From positions 16,747-80,746 of the forward strand of contig JADFOP010000005.1 of assembly GCA_022562795.1 (NCBI GenBank): a stretch of DNA of 64,000 nucleotides, given 5' to 3'. Below the pieces are notes generated by a model. It was not told the DNA's origin. It ran no database searches and saw only the letters and a program-made list of their open reading frames with translations. Position 1 is the first letter of the stretch, and every line of letters begins with the position of its first letter. Positions 35,769 to 44,337 of the stretch are shown piece after piece. Both the position numbers and the translations under genes were made by a program. This DNA is from Nitrospinota bacterium (GTDB taxonomy: Bacteria; JADFOP01).

Positions 35769-37396
35769 TCTGCAGCATCCGCCACGGCCACGCCCGTGAG
35801 CTCGCCGCTATGCCCAAGGGTGTCGTAGGAGAGCCCGGCGTAGGGGCCGACGGCCTGGGCGATGGCGTCAAAGACCTCCCGGACGTTTTTATACGGGCAC
35901 TCGACGCCAATGGCCTGGGCCAGGCCCGCCCAGATATCCCACTCAGGAAGGGCCTCGCCGAGGGGCTCCATGGCTTTCATAAATCGCTGCACGCGACCTT
36001 CGAAATTGGTGAAGGTCCCTTCCCTCTCCACGTAGACCGCCGCCGGAAGAACCACGCTTGCCAGCCGCTGCGTGCTCGTAGGGAGCCATCCGACGAAGAT
36101 GAGGGTCTCCAGGCCCTCGAGGGCCTCGGCCTGGTCGCCCTCGGGGAAGAGATGGCTAAGGTCGTGGTGGCAGACGACGAGCGCCTTTATCGAGCCCTTG
36201 CGGCAGCCGGCCAAAATGCCCTTGAGACCTCGCCTGCCTTTGCCCGGCGTGAGGCCCAGGTCGGCGCAGCCGCGGGTATTGGGGTTCTTGTCGGCCTTGA
36301 TGAGAATATCGTCCTCGTAGCCCTCCTCGGCCGGAGACACCCGATAGTCGATGTTTGGCACGCCCAGGCCCTCGCGGAAGAGGCTTTCCAAGACGAAGAG
36401 GTCTTCGTTAGCGCTCTGGGCCGAAGGGATGACGGCGATCGATTCGGGCCCGTGGGCCTCAATTGTCCCCCGGAGGGCCTCGGCAGCCTCCCGGATGGCC
36501 TCCGTCCAGGATACCTGGCGGAAACCCGCGCCGTCGCGGACCAGAGGAAAGAGCAAGCGGTCGGGGTCGTCCACGAACGGGTAGGCGCCGTGGCGGCCGA
36601 AGTCGCACATCCAGTGACCGTTGACCTCGGCGTTGTAGCGCGGCAAGAGCCGATAGACCCGCTTGTGCTCGAAACGAAAGCGGCGCATGGTATGGTGGAC
36701 ATCGATGTTGCAGCCGCGGGAGCACCCGGGACATACGCTCTCGGTCTGCTCCAGATACCAGACCCGGACCTGGAAGCGGAAGTCCTTGTCGGTGAAGGCG
36801 CCTACGGGGCAGATGTCCACGAGGTTGCCCGTGTAGTGGTTCTTCAGGGGCTGGCCCATGAAAGTGGTGATGGTCTTGCGGGAGCCCCGGTCGATGAAGC
36901 CCATCTCCTGGTCACCGACGACCTCGTCACCGAAGCGCACGCAGCGGGTGCAGAGGATACAGCGTTCTTGGTCGAGAACGAGCGTTCCGATATCAATGAC
37001 CTTTCCCTTGACCCATTTCTTATCTTGCATCCGGCTGGAGTACAGACCGTGCTCCATATAGTAGTCCTGGAGCCCGCACTCGCCGGCCTTATCGCAGATG
37101 GGGCAATCGAGAGGGTGGTTGATGAGGAGATACTCCAGGACGTCGGCCCTGGCCTTCTCAACCTCCTCCGACGCCGTACGGACAACCATCCCGTCGGTGA
37201 CGGGTGCCGCGCACGCAATGACGAGCTTGGGGCTCTTTTCCACCTCGACGAGGCACATGCGGCAAGTGCCGTCAATGGAAAGGCCGGGATGATAGCAGTA
37301 GTGGGGGATGGATATGCCCGCCTCCTCGGCGGCATCTATGATGCTCTTCCCCTCGTCGACGTCAATGGTTATGCCGTCAATTTCAACTTTGGGCAT
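35765..37396 (-). CDS. nuoG: NADH-quinone oxidoreductase subunit G (short form)
   Basis: NuoG carries iron-sulfur clusters of the peripheral arm. Seen in order: the [2Fe-2S] ligands around HYCYHPGLSIDGTCRMC, the His-Cys [4Fe-4S] site HPLDCPICDKAGECGLQ, a further CILCTRCVRF, and the 4Fe-4S molybdopterin-type ligands SVCPGCSRGCNID. A shortened molybdopterin-oxidoreductase-like domain completes 543 residues, shorter than the about 700-900 of typical NuoG. It directly follows nuoD without nuoE and nuoF, so the NADH input module is missing from this operon. Confidence 0.94.
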   Translation of the reverse strand: MPKVEIDGITIDVDEGKSIIDAAEEAGISIPHYCYHPGLSIDGTCRMCLVEVEKSPKLVIACAAPVTDGMVVRTASEEVEKARADVLEYLLINHPLDCPICDKAGECGLQDYYMEHGLYSSRMQDKKWVKGKVIDIGTLVLDQERCILCTRCVRFGDEVVGDQEMGFIDRGSRKTITTFMGQPLKNHYTGNLVDICPVGAFTDKDFRFQVRVWYLEQTESVCPGCSRGCNIDVHHTMRRFRFEHKRVYRLLPRYNAEVNGHWMCDFGRHGAYPFVDDPDRLLFPLVRDGAGFRQVSWTEAIREAAEALRGTIEAHGPESIAVIPSAQSANEDLFVLESLFREGLGVPNIDYRVSPAEEGYEDDILIKADKNPNTRGCADLGLTPGKGRRGLKGILAGCRKGSIKALVVCHHDLSHLFPEGDQAEALEGLETLIFVGWLPTSTQRLASVVLPAAVYVEREGTFTNFEGRVQRFMKAMEPLGEALPEWDIWAGLAQAIGVECPYKNVREVFDAIAQAVGPYAGLSYDTLGHSGELTGVAVADAAE

Positions 37397-37422
37397 CGCG
37401 TTGTTCCTCAGAGGACCGACCG

Positions 37423-38823
37423 CTAGCGGTCCAGCTCCCCCCCGATCATGTTGATGGAGCCGAAGGTCGGGACGAGGTCCGCCAGCATGTCACCGATTAA
37501 CATCTTGTCCAATGCGGTCATCAGGGCGAAACACGGCCCTCGGCACCGAACCCGGTACGGTCGTCCTGAGCCGTCGCTCACAATGTAGAAGCCGAGCTCC
37601 CCGTTGGCCCCCTCAACGGCCTGGTAGGCCTCGCCCTTGGGGGGCTTGACGCCGTGGCCGAACATAACCAGCATGAAGTGGTTCATGAGGGACTCGATGT
37701 TTTCGTAGACCTCCTCCTTGGGCGGTAGAAATGCCCTGCGGTCGTCGGCGGCCACAACGTCGTGGTATATCCTCTCGCTCCCTTCAAGGGTGGGATCGAG
37801 GTCGACCTTGACATCGTAAAGGTCCTTGAAAGACTCCTTTTGCTTGGCCAACTCGAGCATATACTCCGTATCTATGGGTTCCCCCGTAAGGTCGGCGAAA
37901 ATGGGGCCGGGTGGCATTTGTTCTAAGCATTGCTCGATGATGCGGCAGCTCTGCTCTATCTCCTCCATTCTGAGGAGGTATCGGTCGAAGTTGTCTCCGT
38001 TCGTCCCCAGCGGGACGATGAAGTCCATCCGGTCGTAGACGAGGTAGGGGTTGGCTTTGCGCACATCGTAGTTGACACCGGTAGAGCGAAGAAACGGGCC
38101 GGTAAAGGCGTGGGCGATGGCAACCTCATCAGAGATGACCCCAACATCGCGCATCCTATCGATGAAGATTCGGTTCCTGGTGAGCAGGCCGTGGCACTCA
38201 TCGACAATTTTGCGGACCCTCTCTAAGGCCTCCCGGCAGCGGCCCTCAAAGCCTTCGGGCAGGTCGGCCTTCACCCCGCCCACCCGTCCGTAGCTGACGG
38301 TCAGGCGGGCCCCTGTGACCTCTTCGACCAGGTCGTAGAGAAACTCCCGCGCCTCGATGAGGTAGAGGAATACCGTAAAGGCCCCGAGTTCCATCGCCGA
38401 TGCGCCAATACAGGTCACGTGATCGGTGATTCTCGATATCTCGGACATCAGGGTGCGGATGTACTGGCACCGCTCGGGGGTGGTGATCCCATACAGTTTC
38501 TCAACTGTCATGGCATAGCCGACGTTGTTGATTATGGGCGATACGTAGTTGAGCCGATCGGTGTACGGGATGGCTTGATTGTAGCCCCCTATCTCGCAGC
38601 TTTTCTCGAAGGCCCTGTGGAGGTAGCCGATTTCCACATCGGCGTCCAAGATCGTCTCGCCCTCCAGGTGGACGAGGATGCGAACGATCCCGTGCATGGC
38701 TGGATGAGCCGGCCCCATGTTCAAGAACATTTCCTGGAACCGAAGTCCGCCCTCATCGCCCTCCTCATCGACATGGGACGGGATGCCCTCTAGCTCTTCT
38801 GTTGTCTTGGGCTCTTCAGCCAT
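37423..38823 (-). CDS. nuoD: NADH-quinone oxidoreductase subunit D
   Basis: NuoD forms the quinone site with NuoB, NuoC and NuoH. The product (about 466 residues) shows FLNMGPAHPAMHGIVRI, EIGYLHRAFEKSCE, AIPYTDRLNYVSP, ELGAFTVFLYLIEAREF and the C-terminal DKMLIGDMLADLVPTFGSINMIGGELDR. The N-terminal 25 residues are acidic and not conserved. Start M at 38823 or 38832. It lies 25 bp after nuoC. Confidence 0.97.
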   Translation of the reverse strand: MAEEPKTTEELEGIPSHVDEEGDEGGLRFQEMFLNMGPAHPAMHGIVRILVHLEGETILDADVEIGYLHRAFEKSCEIGGYNQAIPYTDRLNYVSPIINNVGYAMTVEKLYGITTPERCQYIRTLMSEISRITDHVTCIGASAMELGAFTVFLYLIEAREFLYDLVEEVTGARLTVSYGRVGGVKADLPEGFEGRCREALERVRKIVDECHGLLTRNRIFIDRMRDVGVISDEVAIAHAFTGPFLRSTGVNYDVRKANPYLVYDRMDFIVPLGTNGDNFDRYLLRMEEIEQSCRIIEQCLEQMPPGPIFADLTGEPIDTEYMLELAKQKESFKDLYDVKVDLDPTLEGSERIYHDVVAADDRRAFLPPKEEVYENIESLMNHFMLVMFGHGVKPPKGEAYQAVEGANGELGFYIVSDGSGRPYRVRCRGPCFALMTALDKMLIGDMLADLVPTFGSINMIGGELDR

Positions 38824-38847
38824 CCTGCTCAATCCTCACCCGGCGCC

Positions 38848-39348
38848 TCAGTTCTTCGGCCCCACGAGGGGCTGGCGACGGGAGATAGCGTAGTCCTTCC
38901 TCAACGGGTAGCCCTCGAATTCCTCATACATGAGGATGCGGCGCAGGTCGGGGTGACCCTCAAAAACGACCCCAAACATATCCCACGCCTCCCGCTCCAG
39001 CCAGTCGGCGACCGGCCAAAGCTCCACGACGCTGGCGATTGTGGGGTCGTCCTCCGCCACCGGGCACTTAATTCGGACCCGGTGGTTGTGCTCGAGCGAG
39101 TAGAGATGGTAGACGACCTCGAAGCGGGCCATGCCCTCCCGCCCGGGGTATTGGAGGTAGTCCACGCACGTTAGGTCCATTAGGAAGTTGTAGGCGAGCT
39201 TCGGCTCTTCCTTACAGAACCGCAGGAGGTCTCGGTTGGCCTCTGGCTCAACTACAACGGTGTCGTCGCCGTGAGGGGTGTGGGCCTCAAGGATGACGGA
39301 ACTAAATTGCTTTTGAAGTAATTGCAGCGTGATGCTGGGCTTGCTCAT
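38848..39348 (-). CDS. nuoC: NADH-quinone oxidoreductase subunit C
   Basis: The 166-residue protein has the 30-kDa subunit pattern: FLMDLTCVDYLQYPGREGM, the VVYHLYSLEHNHRVRIKCPV strand pair, WPVADWLEREAWDMFGVVFEGHPDLRRILM and EGYPLRKDYAI. It is separate from nuoD, as in most non-enterobacterial operons. It follows nuoB by 8 bp. Confidence 0.96.
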   Translation of the reverse strand: MSKPSITLQLLQKQFSSVILEAHTPHGDDTVVVEPEANRDLLRFCKEEPKLAYNFLMDLTCVDYLQYPGREGMARFEVVYHLYSLEHNHRVRIKCPVAEDDPTIASVVELWPVADWLEREAWDMFGVVFEGHPDLRRILMYEEFEGYPLRKDYAISRRQPLVGPKN

Positions 39349-39356
39349 GGGCCTCG

Positions 39357-39851
39357 CTACGCCCTGACCTGCCCCGGCAAGAATTCCTGCTTCTCGCCCT
39401 GAATCTTATCCTGGAGCATCATTAGGCCGTGGAGAACCGTCTCTGGCCGCGGCGGGCAACCCGGGATGTAGAGGTCAACGGGGATGATCGTGTCGATGCC
39501 CTGCACGGTGGCGTAGTTGTCGTAGAATCCGCCGGAAACGGTGCACACTCCGAAGGCGACAACCCACTTGGGCTCACACATCTGCTCGTAGATTTTTACC
39601 AGGACAGGAGCGATCTTGTGGCTGATGGTGCCAACTACGAAAAGCACATCCGCCTGGCGTGGGCTGAACCGCGGCAAGCCGGCCCCGAACCTGTCGATGT
39701 CGTAGTGGGAGCATGCGGTCGACATATATTCCATCCCACAGCAGGCCGTCACAAAGGGGTACTGAAAGATGGAATACTTGCGAGCCCAGCCGAGCACCTT
39801 ATCAAGTCGAGACAGGAGAACGCCGCCCTCTAAAGCTTTTTCTAATCCCAT
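39357..39851 (-). CDS. nuoB: NADH-quinone oxidoreductase subunit B
   Basis: NuoB holds the N2 [4Fe-4S] cluster that hands electrons to quinone. The 164-residue protein has the ligands in FVTACCGMEYMS (adjacent cysteines), FGVCTVSGGFY and YIPGCPPRPET. The start MGLEKALEGG at 39851 is chosen over the long frame to 40070. It overlaps nuoA by 10 bp. Confidence 0.97.
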   Translation of the reverse strand: MGLEKALEGGVLLSRLDKVLGWARKYSIFQYPFVTACCGMEYMSTACSHYDIDRFGAGLPRFSPRQADVLFVVGTISHKIAPVLVKIYEQMCEPKWVVAFGVCTVSGGFYDNYATVQGIDTIIPVDLYIPGCPPRPETVLHGLMMLQDKIQGEKQEFLPGQVRA

Positions 39852-40195
39852 TCCAACGCTCCTCGTTTCCACACGTAGACCAGGGCCGCCCCCAGGATGA
39901 AGATGAAGAATGTCATCTCCACAAGGCCGAACACCCCAAGGTCGCGAAAGATTACCGCCCATGGGTACATGAACACCACCTCTACATCGAAGATGATGAA
40001 GAGCATGGCAACCAAGTAAAACTTGACGCTGAAACGCGGGCGTTGGGGACCTATGGGAGAGGAGCCGCACTCGAAGGGCTCCTCCTTAACGCGGGTGAGG
40101 CGCTTGGGCCCCATGAACTCGCCCATGGCGAGCATCGCGCCGGCAAGACCCCCAGCGAGAAGAATCATAAGGAACAAAGGAAAGGCTTCAGCCAC
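39842..40195 (-). CDS. nuoA: NADH-quinone oxidoreductase subunit A
   Basis: The 117-residue membrane subunit has three helices and the conserved loop EPFECGSSPIGPQRPRFSVKFY with the quinone-site cysteine, then LFIIFDVEVVFMYPWAV. The start is taken as the GTG at 40195, which has a GGAGAG site and gives the family N-terminus; the ATG at 40258 would add 21 unrelated residues. It is the first gene of the nuoABCDGH operon. Confidence 0.93.
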   Translation of the reverse strand: MAEAFPLFLMILLAGGLAGAMLAMGEFMGPKRLTRVKEEPFECGSSPIGPQRPRFSVKFYLVAMLFIIFDVEVVFMYPWAVIFRDLGVFGLVEMTFFIFILGAALVYVWKRGALEWD

Positions 40196-40495
40196 GTCAC
40201 TCTCCACTGAGGATGATAGCTTGCAGGGCGAACCTCGGACCCAACAGAGCGAGCCCAAACAACCCTCTTGTACCCGATTCCCAATCCAATGGCAAGACCT
40301 AACCAGCGTCTACATGTCACTCACGAACCTGGAGCAACGTCAGGGAAAAGGCTTCCCATTGATAAATATTTCACGTGCAAAATACTGATTATGCGCTCCA
40401 AGGATACCCCTTGATAACCCTTCCTAAGTATGGGAAACCATAGGTCTTTTTTCAAGCCCTACCAAGTCGAGTGGCGATCGACCTCACGCCGAGAC

Positions 40496-41473
40496 CTAAC
40501 TATCGGCTGGCTCGTGGTCGTCCACCAACCCTTCGGTCGCGGCCGGCAGCTCCGCCAGCAACGCCCGGGCCTGCTCGGCGTCTCTACGGATTTGGTCGGT
40601 AAGGACTTCGACACTAGGAAACCGCAACTCATCTCGCAAGCGGACGAAGAAGGCTACCTCAAGAACCTCGTCGTATAGGGTGGCGGTGAAGTCAAAGAGG
40701 TGAACCTCTAAGCGCAATGGACGGTCCGGGAGGGTTGGGCTGGTGCCGATGTTGGCCACGCCGTCATGCCACTTCCCATGCCACCGGGCCCGGACTGCGT
40801 ACACCCCGTAGGCGGGGACGAGCACCTCCTCAGACAGTTGAACGTTCGCTGTGGGGAAGCCCATGACCCGGCCTTCCTGATAGCCCCCAACCACCTTTCC
40901 CGTCAGGCTGTACGGTCGTCCTAGGAGTTCGGCTGCCCGGCGTGGGTCTCCTGTCCGGAGCGCCTCCCTGATGGTCGAGGAGCTAACAGGCTCCCCGCCC
41001 CACTTCACGGGCCCCACCACGGTGACTGGAATACCGAGCTTCTCTGCTTCGGATTCGAGAAAAGCGATGGTGCCGGTTCGATCCTTACCGAACGCGAAGT
41101 CGTGCCCTACGAAGAGCTCCCTTGCGCCGACCCGCCGATGGAGCATCTCGGTGATAAAATCCTCGGGGGGAGTCAGCGAGAAGCTCAGAGTAAAAGGAAT
41201 AATCAGGGCCACGTCGAGGCCCATCTGCCCCATAATCTCAAGTTTCTTGGGGAAGGCCGTCAGCAGGTCGGGCGAGACATCGGGCATTAGGACCTGTCGG
41301 GGAGAGGGGCGGAAGGTCACGGCCAAAGAAGTGCCCTCGACCTCGCGGGCCCGATCCACGACTCGGCGAAATATGAATTGATGGCCGCGGTGGACGCCGT
41401 CGAAGATTCCGATGGTGACGACCGGATAGGGCAAGGCGGCGGGCAGCTGGTCCAGGGCTTCGTAAATTTCCAT
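40496..41473 (-). CDS. ribF: Bifunctional riboflavin kinase/FAD synthetase
   Basis: RibF converts riboflavin to FMN and FAD. The 325-residue protein carries the nucleotidyltransferase motif TIGIFDGVHRGHQFIF, ELFVGHDFAFGKDRTG, SSSTIREALRTGD, and the kinase motif GRVMGFPTANVQL, in normal order. It is encoded downstream of the hpt-like gene on the same strand and upstream of the nuo operon. Confidence 0.96.
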   Translation of the reverse strand: MEIYEALDQLPAALPYPVVTIGIFDGVHRGHQFIFRRVVDRAREVEGTSLAVTFRPSPRQVLMPDVSPDLLTAFPKKLEIMGQMGLDVALIIPFTLSFSLTPPEDFITEMLHRRVGARELFVGHDFAFGKDRTGTIAFLESEAEKLGIPVTVVGPVKWGGEPVSSSTIREALRTGDPRRAAELLGRPYSLTGKVVGGYQEGRVMGFPTANVQLSEEVLVPAYGVYAVRARWHGKWHDGVANIGTSPTLPDRPLRLEVHLFDFTATLYDEVLEVAFFVRLRDELRFPSVEVLTDQIRRDAEQARALLAELPAATEGLVDDHEPADS

Positions 41474-41490
41474 GGTAGCACCCGCGCGGA

Positions 41491-42063
41491 CTACTCTATG
41501 TACAGCTCCGGGTTCAGCACCCCGATGAAGGGGAGGTTCCGGAAGAGGTTTCGGTAATCGAGCCCGTAGCCGACGACGAACTTGTCAGGGATTTCGTAGC
41601 CTATGTAATCCGGCTTCAAATCTATGATGCGCCGGACCGGCTTGTCGAGAAAGGTACAAATTTTAATACTCTTAGGCTCGCGGAGCTCGAGGTTGCGGTA
41701 GAGGTAGTTCAGCGAAAGGCCCGTATCAATAAGACACTCGATGAGCAAGATGTGCTCACCCTCGATGGGGATGTCCAAATCCTTGGTTATACGCACCACC
41801 CCCGCGGGCGAGTGGGGCCCGTATTTGCTCTCGCCCATGAACTCCAGTTGAAGCGGAACGGTGATTCGGCGGATGAGGTCGGCGGCAAAAACCGTCGATC
41901 CCTTGAGCACCGAGACGGCCACAAGCGCCTCGCCAGCATAATCCCGGGAGACCTCCTCTCCCATACGCGCCACGGTCTGGGCAATCTCCTTCTCTCCAAT
42001 CAGAACTTCGTTGATGCGGTCGGCATAGGCCTCTGGGACTTCCGCGGGTGGAGGAAGGGTCAT
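41491..42063 (-). CDS. hpt: Hypoxanthine phosphoribosyltransferase-like protein
   Basis: The 190-residue protein has the purine phosphoribosyltransferase layout: RINEVLIGEKEIAQTVARMG, VSVLKGSTVFAADLIRRI, and the PRPP loop HILLIECLIDTGLSLNYLY, then PDYIGYEIPDKFVVGYGLDY. Typical HPRTs have VEDIIDTG; here the second acidic residue is replaced by Cys (IECLIDTG), while the catalytic Asp of IDTG remains. A divergent HPRT or a paralogue is possible. Start 42063 is favoured by a consensus promoter ending 41 bp upstream. Confidence 0.87.
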   Translation of the reverse strand: MTLPPPAEVPEAYADRINEVLIGEKEIAQTVARMGEEVSRDYAGEALVAVSVLKGSTVFAADLIRRITVPLQLEFMGESKYGPHSPAGVVRITKDLDIPIEGEHILLIECLIDTGLSLNYLYRNLELREPKSIKICTFLDKPVRRIIDLKPDYIGYEIPDKFVVGYGLDYRNLFRNLPFIGVLNPELYIE

Positions 42064-42103
42064 AATATGATCCTGGGACAATGGGCGGCAGAACGCGTCC
42101 CCA

Positions 42104-42131
42104 ATTATAATTGTCCCCCTTTTCTTGTCAA
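42104..42131 (-). promoter_or_regulatory. Strong sigma-70-type promoter of hpt
   Basis: Reverse strand TTGACA (42126-42131), 16-bp spacer, perfect TATAAT (42104-42109). A start near 42097 would give a leader of about 35 nt before the hpt ATG at 42063. Confidence 0.8.
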
Positions 42132-42273
42132 TTGGAATCCCCCGCGGGAATCCAGGGTAGACGGCCCAGGGGCATTTCGCCCTTGGCCGGCAACTTTCCT
42201 CTAGACAACCCCCTGTAGCCCAAGTAGAATTGCTCCCGTCGGCATGACCTCTATTGATACAGAGGGTTACCCA

Positions 42274-43887
42274 ATGAAGCGACCGGCCGAGATGCCTCAC
42301 CGTATGCCCCTGCTGGTGGGGGTGATGGGGATTCTACTGGCTGCTGGGCCGGGAGTTCGGACAGCCATGGCGCAGGCCAAGCAGGCCGCTCCATTCCAAC
42401 CTTCGGCCGCCGGCCCCTCCAAGGAGCTTCCTCTTTCGATGAAGCGGGCCGTCTTGCTCGCCTTAAAAAACAACCTGCAAATCGCCATCCAGCGCTTCAA
42501 CCCATCCATTCAGGCCACCGCCGTGGACGAGGCGCGGGCGGCCTTCGACCCTGTGGCTTCCACCTCCCTAAGCTTCAGCGACACCGTTACCCCATCCAGC
42601 GCCCGCACCATCACTTTCGGCGGACCCACCCGGACCGAGGACGAGAATGTCGATTTCGAGGCCGAAATTAAACAGAAACTCGCCCTGGGCACTGATGTTG
42701 CCCTTGTCGTCTCCAACCTCCGGACGGCCAATACCTTCAACCGCTTTGAGTCCGAGTACGAGACAGACGTCACCCTGACCGTACGCCAGCCCATCCTCAA
42801 AAACTTCGGCCCCACCGTCAACCGCAAAGAGATTATCATCGCTCAAAAAGACCTGTCTAAAAGCGAAATACAGTTCGAGGAGGATGTGAGCAGAATTGTC
42901 GCCGAGGTTCAGAGAACTTACTGGGACCTTGTCTTCGCAATTGAGGATCTCAAGGTCAAGAAGCGCTCCTTGCGGCTGGCACAGGACCTACTTGAGCGAA
43001 ACAAGATTCAGGTGGAAGTTGGCACCATGGCCCCCATCGAGATTGTTCAGGCCGAGGCGGCCGTAGCCAAGAGGGACGAGGACGTAATAGTCGCACAAGA
43101 CGCCGTCCAAGACGCCGAGGACAAGCTCAAGAAGTTTCTTAATTTCTTTAATGACCCCGAAAAGCGCAACGCCTCTATTATCCCCATCGACCGCCCAACC
43201 TTCTCCCCCGAGCCGGTGGACCTGGAGAAGGCCATCGCCGACGCCATGGCCCATCGGCCCGATTACGCCAAGGCAAAGCTTGATATCGAAAAGGCCGAGC
43301 TCAATCTCCGCGCTGCGAGGAATCAGCTATTGCCCCAGCTCGATATCGTCGGCGAGGGCGGCTACAAAGCCAACAAGGGCAACCTGGGCAGCTCCGTGGA
43401 TGACATATTCGACGCCAGGAACCGCCACTGGTCGTTGGGAGTGGAGCTCTCCGTCCCGATGGGCAACCGGCAGGCCAAGGCGGACTACAGCCGGCGCACG
43501 CTCGAGCTCGGGCAGGCCCGATTGCGGTTAAAAAACCTCGAGCAGGCCATCCTCGTGCAAGTCCCCGACGTGGTCCGCCAGATCGAGCCCGATCGAGTCG
43601 GGGTACGCGAGGCGGTCCGCCAGATCGAAACCGACATCAAGCGGGTTCGGGCCACCCGGGCCGCCCGGGTGCTGGCCGAGCGGAAGCTCGACGCAGAGGA
43701 GAAAAAGCTGGCAGTTGGGATCTCGACCAACTTTCAGGTCCTGGAGTTTCAGGAAGACTTGGCGGTGGCCGAGAGCAACGAGACCAAAGCCATCATCGAC
43801 TACAATAAGTCGCTCATCAATCTGGAGAGGGCGAAGGGCACAACCCTCGCGACCAATAATATCTCGTTGCAACGCCCCCCGAAGTAG
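42274..43887 (+). CDS. TolC family outer-membrane efflux protein
   Basis: The protein (about 537 residues) has a signal peptide (MPLLVGVMGILLAAGPGVRTAMA) and the outer-membrane factor architecture: long helical coils with paired repeats, one in residues about 60-290 and one in about 320-520, and the VAEVQRTYWDLVFAIEDLKV and FNRFESEYETDVTLTVRQPI strand/helix patterns. TolC-type trimers form the exit duct of secretion or drug efflux systems. No inner-membrane partner is adjacent, so its pump is unknown. The start ATG 42274 follows an AGAGGG site; an in-frame ATG at 42244 is less likely. Confidence 0.88.
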   Translation: MKRPAEMPHRMPLLVGVMGILLAAGPGVRTAMAQAKQAAPFQPSAAGPSKELPLSMKRAVLLALKNNLQIAIQRFNPSIQATAVDEARAAFDPVASTSLSFSDTVTPSSARTITFGGPTRTEDENVDFEAEIKQKLALGTDVALVVSNLRTANTFNRFESEYETDVTLTVRQPILKNFGPTVNRKEIIIAQKDLSKSEIQFEEDVSRIVAEVQRTYWDLVFAIEDLKVKKRSLRLAQDLLERNKIQVEVGTMAPIEIVQAEAAVAKRDEDVIVAQDAVQDAEDKLKKFLNFFNDPEKRNASIIPIDRPTFSPEPVDLEKAIADAMAHRPDYAKAKLDIEKAELNLRAARNQLLPQLDIVGEGGYKANKGNLGSSVDDIFDARNRHWSLGVELSVPMGNRQAKADYSRRTLELGQARLRLKNLEQAILVQVPDVVRQIEPDRVGVREAVRQIETDIKRVRATRAARVLAERKLDAEEKKLAVGISTNFQVLEFQEDLAVAESNETKAIIDYNKSLINLERAKGTTLATNNISLQRPPK

Positions 43888-43896
43888 CGCTCCCCC

Positions 43897-44331
43897 ATGG
43901 AAACGCACCGCATCCTCGCCCTGGACGTGGGACACAAACGCATCGGCGTGGCCTTGAGCGACCCTTTAAACATCATAGCCCAAGGGCTCACAACCTTGTT
44001 ACGTAACGCCCCTGAAGAAGACCTGGAGGCCATACGCCAACTGGTCGAACAACACGAGGTCAAAGCAATAGTCGTCGGCCTTCCCGTCCGCCTCGACGGC
44101 TCCGTGGGGCCCGAGGCCTCCAAAATGCAAGGGTTTATCGACGGGCTGGCAGCGGTTGTCGAATGCCCCGTCCATCCGTGGGACGAGCGGTTCACCACCG
44201 TCCAAGCCGAGCGGGCCCTGTTGGAAGGCGGGGTCCGACGATCAAAGCGCAAGGGCCTTAGAGACCAGGTGGCCGCCACCCTACTGCTCCAGAACTACCT
44301 GGACGCCCACAAAGAAACCCCTTCGGAGTAA
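43897..44331 (+). CDS. ruvX: Putative Holliday junction resolvase / pre-16S rRNA nuclease (YqgF)
   Basis: The 144-residue protein is the YqgF/RuvX RNase H-fold family: HRILALDVGHKRIGVALSD with its catalytic Asp, VVGLPVRLDGSVGPEASK, and PVHPWDERFTTVQAERALLEGG, then DQVAATLLLQNYLD. It is involved in 16S rRNA 5' maturation and perhaps recombination. It sits between tolC-like and mltG with almost no spacing, a common yqgF-mltG arrangement. Confidence 0.94.
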   Translation: METHRILALDVGHKRIGVALSDPLNIIAQGLTTLLRNAPEEDLEAIRQLVEQHEVKAIVVGLPVRLDGSVGPEASKMQGFIDGLAAVVECPVHPWDERFTTVQAERALLEGGVRRSKRKGLRDQVAATLLLQNYLDAHKETPSE

Positions 44332-44337
44332 ACCGGT

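Noticed and set aside
35810-37426. 538-codon open frame on the plus strand opposite nuoG
   Set aside because: It lies entirely antisense to nuoG, which has clear iron-sulfur motifs; the long frame is a by-product of high GC codon bias. No family motif was seen.
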